Origin: Oopsacas minuta
Lineage: Eukaryota; Porifera; Hexactinellida; Lyssacinosida; Leucopsacidae
NCBI GenBank assembly: GCA_024704765.1
Contig: JAKMXF010000321.1
Location: 496,001 to 560,000, forward strand
Direction of reading: 5' to 3'
DNA length: 64,000 bases
Under the pieces are notes generated by a model that did not search any database, was not told where the DNA came from, and worked only from the letters and a program-made list of their open reading frames with translations. Below, piece by piece: positions 34,045 through 44,529 of this stretch; the stretch's first letter is position 1; the number at the start of each line of letters is the position of its first letter. The position numbers and the translations under genes were made by a program.

Positions 34045-34720
34045 TATTAATTTGTTTACAGTTTATTCCCATTACATTTGGAACACAGATATATCTAAAT
34101 ATCCACTTTTATCAAAGGCTGAACTTATCACGTTAATAATTATTAGGAACTTGGCGAATAATTAGAGAGATTTTGGACCTTCCCTCTAATTTGGCTTAAC
34201 ACAGCTTAAGTCGGCACAGATAGTGATTTGGTATTTGAACGAACATTTTCAATAATAATCCTCTTTATAAAATTTTATTATATTTTGTCATTGGGAAGTG
34301 CTCAACGCAAACTTTCAATGTTAATATTGTTTGTAGTGCTTCCTCTACAATTTTCTGTGTAATCAACCTTTGAAATTTCCATCCTGTTATCCCAATATCC
34401 CAAAATACATTTCCTTTCTCAAACGGAGATAAGCTGCTTTGAACCTTTTGAAATCTCCTGGTTACTTATCGAGGATTTTTTCCATTTTATTACAATTTTG
34501 CACTTTTTCAAGGCAAACATTCCTATTACTATCATTCCAACAGATGCAACATTTTTCTCATTATTGCTTCTTGTTTCGGATTTTAGAAGGATAAAAAGAC
34601 AATCTGAGGAGTTACACAATTACAATATTTATGATATTACTCATACTTCTATGACATCATTTATTCATCCAGAAATCACTCTTATGGGTTTCCTAAAGGG
34701 CAATGTCCTAGTACAATATT

Positions 34721-35002
34721 TTGACAATTCCGAAATATTCAAAATTATGTCGAGACAAACCACTAGACACCTTTTACGAACTTTCACATATCATAATCTC
34801 CTCTATGAAACCTGATATTTTCATTGAAAAACATTCCATACCTGTACTTTTATTCGAAGTTGTTTCATCAAATGACGAGGAGAGCACAGTTGCCAAATGC
34901 ATTGCTGCTTTAATTTATCAAATTCGTTTATATCGTGTATATGACCAAGTGTGTGAGTGTGGTTTTGTTTTACCAAGTTATAAAAGTTATAACAAGAGTT
35001 GA
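34721..35002 (+). pseudogene. Coding-like fragment, possible relic of a nuclease-like family
   Basis: The frame contains a protein-like run (IPVLLFEVVSSNDEE, then TVAKCIAALIYQIRLYRVYD, then CGFVLPS). It resembles the core strand-helix part of a family common in sponge and cnidarian genomes that I recall as PD-(D/E)XK-like, but I cannot name it. No upstream continuation is visible in the same frame, and the end runs into a MITE. Most likely a truncated relic. Confidence 0.3.
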
Positions 35003-35337
35003 CTGTATTAGAAATATTATGCAATTGTTATTAGGCTTACAGTCATATAGAGATATCAAATTCAAACACTTGTACAAATATCTAAGTGGCTGGTTCAAAT
35101 TGTCTTGAAGTGTAGCTAGGCAACATAAATGCAAGAAAGGTATGTATGTATTCTTCCAATAATTAATTATTTGATATCTAATAATTAGTATTTGGCTATA
35201 TGACATGAAGCTGGTCAAATTACTAACTTACCAAAACTGACTCAAGCAATTCAATAAAAACCTTATGGTGTGGCAATATGATATGAATACAACACATACT
35301 TCAATACTACTAACCATACGCATTCTATTGCATTGTT

Positions 35338-37275
35338 ATGGTAACCATGGTCATAGACCACTTAATATATAAGATAGATAATACTTTAAGAATAATATTT
35401 AAAATTATGAATTTGATAAAGGAATGGACTTCATTGTTAGTAGCTCAGGATCTGAACAGTCTCCTCGAGAAAGTTTGTGAAGTTACGAAGTGTCATTTTG
35501 AAATTTTGAAAGATGGGAGTCAAATCGAACTCACTATCCTGAAATGTCTTTTGGCATTCATAAATCTTGATCCACAATTCCCTCATAATAAAAACGTATG
35601 CTGTACACAAGTTGTAGTACATATTCCTCGTTCCAACAGATCTACGGTTGCGAAATTCATTCCCAAATATCTGTCACATGTCAAAGACCTGAATGACGTA
35701 GACGTTTATGGAAACTCGTACATGCATTATCTAGCTGATCTATCGTTAGAACCTAGTATGAAATCGTCTATCCTCCAGAAAGCAATAGACTGTGGAGCTC
35801 ACCATTTCCCAAACAGAGAGAACATAACTCCATTACAGGTAGCAGCACTTAAAGGAGATGGTGCTTGTGTAAGGAAACTGTTGCATAACTATAAATCTAT
35901 ATCAAGTGCTGAAATAATACAAGCATGCGGAATTTTGTTATATAGTACACCTTTTCAAGGATTCCATCTTCCGTGTAGAAAATACTTTCAAATGAAAATA
36001 AAAGAACATTTACCCAAGTTCAGAGCTAATCCAACATTCTATCTTGGTGCTACCATGTCAACGGAAACTATCAAATTGTTTGAGGTTATTTTCGCGAATA
36101 TCGATGAAGATACTTACACTCAAATCCAGATGGATTACAAAGAGAGCTTTTCGCAACAGAAACAGATTATTTCCCACACGATATCCTCCCCATGTGGAGA
36201 AGTTACTAGTCAAATTCTACAGAAACACGAGTTCTTTTCATTCGTATCTATTTTCCCGATGTTAATACAATATCATTCCTACAAGAGCAATTCTGTAAGG
36301 AGCGTATGTTTGTCTTCAGTCAAGCCTTATATTAAGTTATACCAAAATAAGTTAATGTCACTCATTTTCAAGCGGCCGTTGCCTCTAGAAAGTTTCCGCT
36401 ACTGGAGACAATTGAAGCAGCATTTTACAAGTACATTTCGTTGTTGGCTTCTTGACTTAGTCAGTGTAGTTAAAACACATCTCCAACTGTCCAGTGTAGA
36501 AGCATCTATCTTTATGTTAAAGGAAGTACAAGGTTACATAGAGGAGTATGCTAATCTAGCTTGTTTATACTTAGACTATTTGAATAATATTATTCAAGGA
36601 GAAGAAAGGCTGGAAATAGTTAAATCTGAAATGAAAGATATAGCTGATTGTCTCGTAACACTTCATTCTGATCTAATCGCTCTGGATTCGAATCAGCCTC
36701 AGATTATCTCCAAACTATTGAATCAATCATTCATGATAATACACTGTATCAGTAAAATCAGGACAGATACAGCCAGTAACCCAAGTTCATCTATAGTAAT
36801 CTCACTGCTGGAGCTGGTCCTACCATCTGAGGGGCACTTATTGAACCAATACGACGAACAAGGCAGAACTCCATTACACTGGGCTGTCCAGAAGAAATCA
36901 GAACTAATTCCATATCTTCTTGAATGCGGTGCTTACCCACACGCAATTGATAAGAAAGTTAAAATGAGTGCTTTACAGCTATTGAGAGAGGAGAGTCTTG
37001 TTCCGAAAGGTTTGAGGAAATGTTTCAAACAACTGCATGACCAAGTACAGCCTCTTAAAGTTATAACAGCACACACAATAGCTAAAGTAACACAAGATAG
37101 TTATGATACAGTGCTGCCTAAGGACTTAGCATATTTTGTATATCTACATCAACCTACTTGGACATCTCTACAAACTCAATTACCTGAGGGAGTGACGCCA
37201 CCAGCTGATTTAAGCCGGCTAAGACTACTCAAAGATAATCTTGTTCTTAAGAACCAGATTATATATCATTTCTAA
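35338..37275 (+). CDS. FEM1-like ankyrin-repeat protein
   Basis: Intronless, 645 aa. Ankyrin-type repeats occur near residues 118-185 (GNSYMHYLADLSLEP, ENITPLQVAALKGDGACVRK) and 506-555 (QGRTPLHWAVQKKSELIPYL). The last ~75 residues (LKVITAHTIAKV ... LPKDLAYFVYLHQP) match the C-terminal block of FEM1 proteins, the substrate receptors of CUL2 ubiquitin ligases. The long middle is helical and diverged, and the N-terminal ankyrin set is shorter than in FEM1A-C. If it is FEM1, its degron-binding ankyrins are reduced, so it may be a divergent paralogue. Start: first ATG at 35338; the ATG at 35407 (MNLIKEW) is an alternative, since the first 23 residues look like leader or UTR. Confidence 0.55.
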   Translation: MVTMVIDHLIYKIDNTLRIIFKIMNLIKEWTSLLVAQDLNSLLEKVCEVTKCHFEILKDGSQIELTILKCLLAFINLDPQFPHNKNVCCTQVVVHIPRSNRSTVAKFIPKYLSHVKDLNDVDVYGNSYMHYLADLSLEPSMKSSILQKAIDCGAHHFPNRENITPLQVAALKGDGACVRKLLHNYKSISSAEIIQACGILLYSTPFQGFHLPCRKYFQMKIKEHLPKFRANPTFYLGATMSTETIKLFEVIFANIDEDTYTQIQMDYKESFSQQKQIISHTISSPCGEVTSQILQKHEFFSFVSIFPMLIQYHSYKSNSVRSVCLSSVKPYIKLYQNKLMSLIFKRPLPLESFRYWRQLKQHFTSTFRCWLLDLVSVVKTHLQLSSVEASIFMLKEVQGYIEEYANLACLYLDYLNNIIQGEERLEIVKSEMKDIADCLVTLHSDLIALDSNQPQIISKLLNQSFMIIHCISKIRTDTASNPSSSIVISLLELVLPSEGHLLNQYDEQGRTPLHWAVQKKSELIPYLLECGAYPHAIDKKVKMSALQLLREESLVPKGLRKCFKQLHDQVQPLKVITAHTIAKVTQDSYDTVLPKDLAYFVYLHQPTWTSLQTQLPEGVTPPADLSRLRLLKDNLVLKNQIIYHF

Positions 37276-37475
37276 TTTTATCGTAGCGTTTTCTTATTAT
37301 ATATAATTCGTATGCATTATTTCAATTTATTTGTATTATTTTCATACAACTACTCTGTAACGATATTTATAATATTGCCACCAGCAAGTTGATCCATACA
37401 CATAGACTTGTCCATACTTGTAACTGGTTACTCTATTAACATAGCACTTAGGCCAGCAAATTAATACATTGTTAG

Positions 37476-40400
37476 ATGGCAGAAGCAAGTCAAGAAGCAA
37501 CTCAATATGATGTTGATACAACCAATCATGCTAGAGGATTGTGGTTACTCAAAGTACCTAAATATCTATCAGAACAGTGGGCGAATCTAGATAATGGAAC
37601 AGATATTGGTTCTATCGAATTCGTAAAGTAATTTATATTTGACAAAATCAATTTACCTAATTGCAGTCAACTCTTGTAATATCAAACACGGATATATCAA
37701 AATACCCGCTTATATTGGAGCAATTATCGCGGTCCCTTGAGCTTCGATAAATGAGAGTTGACTGAAATCAGATTTCAGTTCCCATAACAAATGTATAAAT
37801 GGTATGATTCAGGTTTTGCTTTGTTATATCTTTTAGGAAACCAAACTCCACAGTACAAAACGTAAGAAATACAATGATTATTCTATGTACACGTATATTG
37901 ATTCATTGTCCTGCGACTAGATTGTATTTAAAGTATCGAGTGATTCTGTTAATGAGAGTGCAGAAGTTCCTCTGACACATGTATTAAAACTATCTTCATC
38001 TGACCAGCTCTCTATGATGGTATTCTCACAAACTAAAGGTAGCTTCTCTATTCATTTACGTAACTATTTATTTTATTTTCAGTCTCTTAGATGAAGTTAA
38101 AATAGAAGGGAAGATTGCTCAAAAGGCTGATATACAGGTTGATGGGAATTATATTAAACAGTATATGCTGATGAAACGGTAAGTATATTACTTAAGGCAG
38201 CGGTTTTCAACCGTGGACCCCCTACTGTCGCCAGGAATTTGGGGAATCCAACATATTTAGTAATTCTAGTGATTTTGCACTTAAAACTTGAGAATTTTCA
38301 TGTATTATTTATCTAGGAAGAAATTCGAAGTAAAAGAAGCAGAGAAAAAGGCTAAATACGATCGTGCTCCAATATCAAATGTATCTAACAGACTTTCTCA
38401 TGCTACCATGAGACACAAAGAAATAGTAAGTAAAGCCTTTTATGTACTCATAGAAACGAACAATTTTAAACCAAGAATATGTATTACTTACGCTATTATC
38501 TCTACTATGCAGCAACTATATAATTTCTTCATACAAATGGCGTGTAATTTCGTTACGAATCAAATAGATAATCGATACACAAACAAGCTAATACTCGCCC
38601 CTATGGTTCGTATGGGTACTCTCCCTTTCCGCTTGTTATGTCTAGAATATGGATCTGATATTGTATTCACAGAAGAGATTGTAGATCATAAACTTATCAA
38701 ATGTAAGCGTATTATTAACCCAGTCCTGAATACTATTGATTTCGTAGACCATACAGGCTGTGTAGTTCTACGTACATGTGCAGTAGAACGTGATAAAGTA
38801 GTGTTACAGATTGGAACTTCTTGCAAGGAAAGAGCAGTTAAAATAGCTGAATTAGTTACTAATGATGTGTCAGGAATTGACGTAAACATGGGCTGTCCTA
38901 AAGATTTCTCAGTTAAAGGCGGTATGGGAATAGCTCTACTGAACAGACCTGACAGAATAACCGAAATTATGACTGCGCTTGTCAAAGCCTGTCAAATACC
39001 TGTCACATGTAAAATAAGAATTCTATCTACCCTAGACAAGACATTAGAGCTCCTAAAACTAATAGAGAGTACTGGAGTATCAGCTGTAAGCATACACGGA
39101 CGTACTTCATCTCAAAGACGTACTGAACCTAATCAAAACGATATTTTACGAGCTATTTGTAATGCTCATATAGTTAACATCCCTCTGATAGCTAATGGTA
39201 TGTCAACTGACGTCGCTTGTCATGAAGATATTAGCAAATTGAACCGTAGCATAGGCAGTAATTCCATAATGCTAGCAAGAGCTGCTCAACGTAATCCCTC
39301 CATATTCCGTAAATCCGGTATGTTATCCGGTTTTATAATGGCACAACGTTATCTTATGTATGCAATTGACTATGACAATACATATGGTAACACGCTATAC
39401 TGTATTTGTAACATAATGCATTCATTAATGGATAAAGATATTGGTAGTAAAATAACCAGCAGTAGAAGTATGCTCGAACTCAGCAATGCATTGCAATTAA
39501 CAGAATATTATGAGCAAGCTATTACTAAGAGGAAATCTATTTATAGCTCTCTTACTGGAGAAGACAGGAATAATCTTGAGGGATTGGGACTAATTTATGA
39601 TTCTGATAAAGTTCTGAGTATACCAGAAGTTAATGAGGAAGGAGTAATAGAACTACATGTAGTGTATAGGAAGAGGAAAGCTAAAGATGATAAATATACA
39701 CCTAAAGAACTGATTAACACATTCTCTAGGAAGAAGTACGCAATAGATCCTGTATACGTTACTACAGAGAGATCAGCTGATAGGAGATTCAAGTCAGTAG
39801 TTTGTGTAGGAGAGAGTAACTATTCTTCTAGCTGTTGGGAGAAAAATAAGAAGCTAGCTGAACAGGCTGCTGCTACTGTAGCAGTACAAGTATTGGAGAT
39901 TGATAATACTGATTGAGATATACTACGTTAATACTAGGAGTATATATATCTTAATGTTTGATATTGTTTGTAGGTTTAGCCGAATATATTTTGCACTAAA
40001 ACGAACTCTGTAGTTTGAATAGGATAATTTCCAACTACGTATTAGCAAAATACGTCTGATTGTAAATATATTTATATTTGTTATTACAGCACTGAAGGGA
40101 AGACAATAATTACTTCGATATGAGGGGGTATAACCGATGAAAGTATGTTACTTTGACGACTTGGGACCATATTTATACAATTTCAGACTTCGATGTAACC
40201 GAGTATTTCAATTTATTCGTGTTCGATATAACGGGAGTTAAGCGTATTATAAAATAAGCAAAGTTTGAGAACTTAATTTGTAAATTATATGGTACGATTT
40301 AAGTGAAGTGTTACATACTTTGAAGCATGCATTCTGATATAAAGAGAGTAAATTTACTTATTTCTACACTCTAGTCCAGACAGAAGAGAGAACGACAAGA

Positions 40401-40919
40401 AGACAAACATCTTCGTAGTGACAAGCAGATTGTATTAGATAGAATATTCGAAGCTTTCAGGAAGAATCAATATTATGGTACTAATGATCTAGTCAGTATT
40501 ACAAAACAACCACAAGTAAGTTCCCTCATCTCTACACTAACCGTATGCAGTCAATTTCCGTTATAGCGAATCTTAAGGGACCGCGATAATTTCTTCGATC
40601 TAAGCGGAATTCTATATAACCAATAAACTTCATGTTACTTTGACGGTTTGGGACCATATTTGTACAATTTAAGACTTTGATAAAAGCGGGTATTTCTATA
40701 TATCCGTGTTTGATATAATGGGATTGGCTGTATTAACGTATGTCTATTCTCCATCAGAACCATTTGAAAGATATCCTTAAGGGTGTATGCAAATACCGGA
40801 CCCATGCACCACACAAGAACACCTGGGAGCTAAAACCTGAATACAGAGAGGATGATAAAGAGAGCTGTACAATTGCTATAGATGATGATGACGATGATCT
40901 TGATAACTATGTCCTTTAA
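37476..40919 (+). CDS. GTF2F2: TFIIF beta subunit (RAP30)
   Basis: General transcription factor IIF small subunit, bound to RNA polymerase II at initiation. Seven exons: 37476-37627, 37837-37861 (25 nt), 37921-38038, 38091-38178, 38317-38425, 40375-40515, 40758-40919; phases agree, 264 aa (human 249). Landmarks: RGLWLLKVPKYLSEQWANL at the N-terminus; a dimerisation domain through VPLTHVLKLSS and DEVKIEGKIAQKADIQVDGN; RKKFEVKEAEKKAKYDR linker; and the C-terminal winged-helix DNA-binding domain (SDKQIVLDRIFEAFRKNQYY, LVSITKQPQ, HLKDILKGVCKYR, KNTWELKPEYRED). It ends in an acidic Asp run. Intron 5 (1.95 kb) contains the whole DUS2 gene on the same strand, and intron 6 holds a MITE. Confidence 0.93.
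37664..37764. repeat. pogo/Tigger-like MITE, short copy
   Basis: 101 bp, CAGTCAACTCTTGTAATATC ... AATGAGAGTTGACTG, in GTF2F2 intron 1. Confidence 0.75.
38507..39916 (+). CDS. DUS2: tRNA-dihydrouridine synthase 2 (nested in GTF2F2)
   Basis: FMN enzyme reducing U20 of tRNAs to dihydrouridine. Intronless, 469 aa, inside GTF2F2 intron 5. TIM-barrel motifs: NKLILAPMVRMGTLPFRLL, VFTEEIVDHKLIKCKR, GIDVNMGCPKDFSVKGGMG with catalytic Cys130, PVTCKIRILSTLDKTLELLK, VSIHGRT and IPLIANGMS. The C-terminal ~75 residues form a double-stranded RNA-binding domain (PKELINTFSRKKYAIDPVY ... KKLAEQAAATVAVQVL), the hallmark of animal DUS2. Start chosen at ATG 38507, with 38537 (MACNFV) as an alternative close to the length of human DUS2's leader. 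The reading frame is open upstream and continuous with GTF2F2 exon 5, so an unspliced transcript could encode a RAP30-DUS2 fusion. Confidence 0.92.
   Translation: MQQLYNFFIQMACNFVTNQIDNRYTNKLILAPMVRMGTLPFRLLCLEYGSDIVFTEEIVDHKLIKCKRIINPVLNTIDFVDHTGCVVLRTCAVERDKVVLQIGTSCKERAVKIAELVTNDVSGIDVNMGCPKDFSVKGGMGIALLNRPDRITEIMTALVKACQIPVTCKIRILSTLDKTLELLKLIESTGVSAVSIHGRTSSQRRTEPNQNDILRAICNAHIVNIPLIANGMSTDVACHEDISKLNRSIGSNSIMLARAAQRNPSIFRKSGMLSGFIMAQRYLMYAIDYDNTYGNTLYCICNIMHSLMDKDIGSKITSSRSMLELSNALQLTEYYEQAITKRKSIYSSLTGEDRNNLEGLGLIYDSDKVLSIPEVNEEGVIELHVVYRKRKAKDDKYTPKELINTFSRKKYAIDPVYVTTERSADRRFKSVVCVGESNYSSSCWEKNKKLAEQAAATVAVQVLEIDNTD
40086..40243. repeat. pogo/Tigger-like MITE, degraded copy
   Basis: Left end eroded (CAGCACTGAAGGGAAG), right end GTTCGATATAACGGGAGTTA; core TTTGACGACTTGGGACCATA. 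In GTF2F2 intron 5, between DUS2 and exon 6. Confidence 0.6.
40548..40730. repeat. pogo/Tigger-like MITE, full copy
   Basis: 183 bp, CAGTCAATTTCCGTTATAGCG ... TATAATGGGATTGGCTG, core ACTTTGACGGTTTGGGACCA. In GTF2F2 intron 6. Confidence 0.75.
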
Positions 40920-41190
40920 TTTCATATATATTTTTATTTCTGACTCATTTGGTAATTCAGTATTCTTTGATTGACAATTTTCTTAATAAGCAAGTTTTCT
41001 GGTCACAGTTTCAGCCTTGCTCTAATGATACTAAATGATGTTGTAAAACTGTCTTGTACAGGCCATTTATTTTCAAGGCTTTTGTCCAGATCCTCAGTTT
41101 AAGCCTTTAGAATAACTAGTGAGAAATTTGAGTCGGTTACATTTTCATATTCTTGATAACACAAATACTATAGCAGAATTGTAATTAGAC

Positions 41191-43973
41191 ATGTCAGACA
41201 CACCAAGGTTTAAACCAAAGCGTTCTATTCTAGTATTCCTATTCATTAGCCATTTCTTCTCAAGATGGGTGAGTTATCCTGTAAATTATATGTGATATTT
41301 ATAAATACAATTACTAAGTGTTGTTTTAGGGAGACCGTATGTGGAGTTTTGGCGTACCTCTGTTCCTTGTCGTGGTGTATTGCGATAGTCTTCTTCTCGC
41401 GGCTATTTATGGCTTAATGCTTACTCTAGCATTAACTATATTCGGGACGTGGGTTGGAGATTTTGTGGACGCTACTCCAAGAAGGAAATGTGAGTACGTA
41501 TGAATACATTTTTTCTTAGTTGTAAAAAGTACTCACTATTGGAGGAATTATCTAAGTCTATTAAAGCATTACTAATAGGCTAACACCACTGTATTTATAC
41601 AATTACTTCTCTCCCTATAGTCGTTGTGATAACACTCTTCCTGAATAATCTATTCATCACGCTCAACTCTGTTTGTCTTTTGATTATTTTAATTTTAAAC
41701 AATTCTAAAATTCCTCTTTACAGACCTATTCTCTATACACTGAGTGTGCTTCTTATAATATTTGGTGCTCTTGCCCGACTCACTTCTCTTGGGACGAATA
41801 TTTCTGTTGAGAAGGATTGGGTAGTTGTTATAGCTCATAAAGATTCCAGATCTCTAGCATGTAAGCTGACTTATACAGTGTAGTGTTGCTAGATGATGTA
41901 CGTACTTACAAAGTTCATCCCAAAGTTCATGCCATATTAAAGTTAAAAGTTAAAATTTATACCAAGATATGCCCATGGTCACTGCTATAACTCTGGAATT
42001 CGAGAACTTTATAATGACAAAATATTGATATTTTGTACAGCAATAGCCTTCGATTCCATGGAATAAATTTTGAAACGACATTAATACATTTATTCGGGCC
42101 AAATGTACCGTTTAATTTTTATCGCAACCAATAGAAGCACTGATTCCATCAATCAGCACCATTGCCTTAGTGTATAGAATGTTATGGTACATGCCATAAG
42201 TCAGATTTATTGCCAGAAGTATAAAGTTCATGTTTATGCCAAGTTCTTGCCACAAGTCAAAAGTCATTCCAAAGCCAAAATCTATGAGCTTTGTTCATAA
42301 TCTGGCAACACTGGCACAGTATAACTCGGATAAGACGTATCACTTCAGGACAATAGTACAAAAATAGTATATACTATCCGAGTGCACGTCTTACCCAAGT
42401 TCCACCGCACTGCATTGTTTAATAATACTTATTTCTATTTACTTATGAAGGTATCAACACGAATCTCAGACGTATTGACTTGATTTGCAAACTATTCGCT
42501 CCTGTATTCATCACTACTATAATGCACTTCAATCTATTAGCTGCTACGATTATCATGGCATTATGGAATATCATATCTTTCTTTGTGGAAACTTTGTTAA
42601 TCAACTTTGTGTATAACTTGGAACCGAATTTAGCTCATAAAGAGTACAGACACAAATATGAATCATCTGAAGATAACACTCAAATAGAGGATAGTAGTCT
42701 CAGTAATAATAATAATAATAATAGCAATAATAGCAATGAGGATATTCCTTTCTCAGGGTCAGATGATACAGCTGGTATTATAAATGAGGAGGTATGTGTT
42801 ATGTATTTATAGTAGTCACAGCTGATACTCGTGTTTATGTTACGTCAAAATTCTCTACTCAAGAAATTAATTATATATGTGTAATCGTATGGTGGAACCT
42901 TTAGGAACCTGATTTGTGTATACTTTTGCATTATTTGTCTTATCCTAAAATTGGCCATCTCAAGCTGTACAATAATCACAATATTTTATACAATATTTTC
43001 TCTCATAAAGGATCTTGTACAGAAATATCCAAAAGTTCGACTTAGAATGACCACAACAAAGACATTTAATAATACAAAACGATTTGCGAAAAGACTCAAA
43101 CGTAAGCTTTTGAGAATTCCCAAGAATTTCATAGTTGGTTGGAAGATATACTTACGTCAGAAGGTAAGATTGGTAGGATTATCAATGGCTTGTCTCTACT
43201 TAACAGTACTAGGATTCAGTGGAGTAACTGCTGGGTATTTCTACACTCAAGGCATGAAGGAGTTGTATTTAGGTATTGCACAGGGTATAGCTGGTGTAAT
43301 AGGGGTAGGAGCTACTATTGCATTCCCCTATATTAGACAATTAACTGGTAATGTCCGTGCTGGTGTTATTGGCATATCTTTACAGTTGTTTTCTCTCTGC
43401 TTTTGTGTTATTGGAGTTTTCGCACCAGGCAACCCGACATTTAGCTCACCTCCCCCGTCAGCTGCTTGTCAGAGCCCCATTGATGCACTTAACTTCACTA
43501 ATACATCATATTTATCAACATCCCTTACCATGGTAAATAACAACACTAATACGACTACAGAATGGTATCAGTATTCTTCTCTCGGTTTTATGGTTACTGG
43601 AGTAGTTACTGCTAGATTTGGTCTGTGGGTTTTTGACCTGTCTGTTATACAGATAGTCCAGGAGAATGTAATAGAAACTGAGCGTGGAGTTGTTAATGGT
43701 ATTATGAGCTCAATGAATTTCTTTAACGATATGTTGCATTTTCTGTTAGTAACCATTTTTCCTAATCCAAACCAATTCGGGTATCTAACTATCTTGTCTT
43801 TTCTATCGATAGCTACTGCTTGGGTGTTATTCTTTATATTTGTTATGTTACATGAGAGAGAGGCATTTTTCTCAAAAGATGAATGTTGTGGATATAGGAA
43901 ACAGAAATATGAGGTAGCTGTAGAACTATCCAGTAGCAATGAGGATATTAATGATAATTATGATGATCAGTAG
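41191..43973 (+). CDS. SLC40A1: Ferroportin iron exporter
   Basis: Plasma-membrane ferrous-iron exporter of the major facilitator fold. Five exons: 41191-41268, 41330-41489, 41621-41860, 42451-42791, 43011-43973; phases agree, 593 aa (human 571). Landmarks: SRWGDRMWSFGVPLFLVVVY in TM1-2, FGTWVGDFVDATPRRK, VEKDWVVVIA, NTNLRRIDLICKLFAPVF, VRLVGLSMACLYLTVLGF, TARFGLWVFDLSVIQIVQEN followed by VIETERGVVNG, and NPNQFGYLTILS. Residues 343-344 are Ser-Gly where human ferroportin has the Asp325-Cys326 pair used by hepcidin, so this protein should not be hepcidin-regulated. The central loop carries an Asn-rich tract from an (AAT)n repeat near 42,707-42,740. Exon 4's acceptor (ATGAAG) is the weakest of the set. 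Confidence 0.93.
41533..41592. repeat. MITE end, CAGTGG/CTTGCTATTA family fragment
   Basis: Fragment ending AATAGGCTAACACCACTG, matching the right end of the element at 46247-46387. In ferroportin intron 2. Confidence 0.45.
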
Positions 43974-44529
43974 ATGTGTTACTCTATTATACTACTGATC
44001 GATTTGTATTTCCTTTGAATACTTGATTTTTATATCGAATCATTGATTTTCTGTCTAGTTAATAATCATGGTAAAGCACTACCTCACTATGTATACTTGT
44101 ATCCTGAAGCAAATCTGGAATTTTTATTATTTACAATATTTTTATAATGTCTAAAATGATAGACAAAAATGTTTTGGAAAAGATGTGGAATTTTTAGAAT
44201 TGGATTTGGATTTTTTAGTGCTGCCTAGTTCATTCTTGCCAACCTGAGTGAAGACAGAAGCTTAAAAGCGGTACAGAAGGTTTAGCAGGACATTAGCCTA
44301 AACAAATGAACGACGGGACGTCCCGCCAAAATCGAGATAGTTGGAAAGTCTCCTAGTTAATTGATGGTAATAATGACAATTATGCTAATACTGCATTAGT
44401 ATAACTATAATACGTAAAACCTGTGCACTTAACAAATTCATTGAGAGTGGCAATAATCCACTAACAAGATAAAACGATAAATAATACAAAACTTATACGT
44501 ATATCCGAATCTAGAGTTGTACATTAATT
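43974..44529. other. Intergenic region, no gene seen
   Basis: AT-rich 3' flank of ferroportin and 5' flank of the first VWA gene. A 12-bp GC-rich palindrome CGGGACGTCCCG lies near 44,316; nothing else recognised. Confidence 0.5.

Larger units (their letters stand above)
33839..35337. other. Intergenic region with MITEs and a coding-like fragment
   Basis: No complete gene. Contains a short pogo-like copy (33959-34044), a gene-fragment-like frame (34721-35002) and a MITE end (GAGTTGACTGTA near 34,995). The remainder is AT-rich. Confidence 0.5.
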
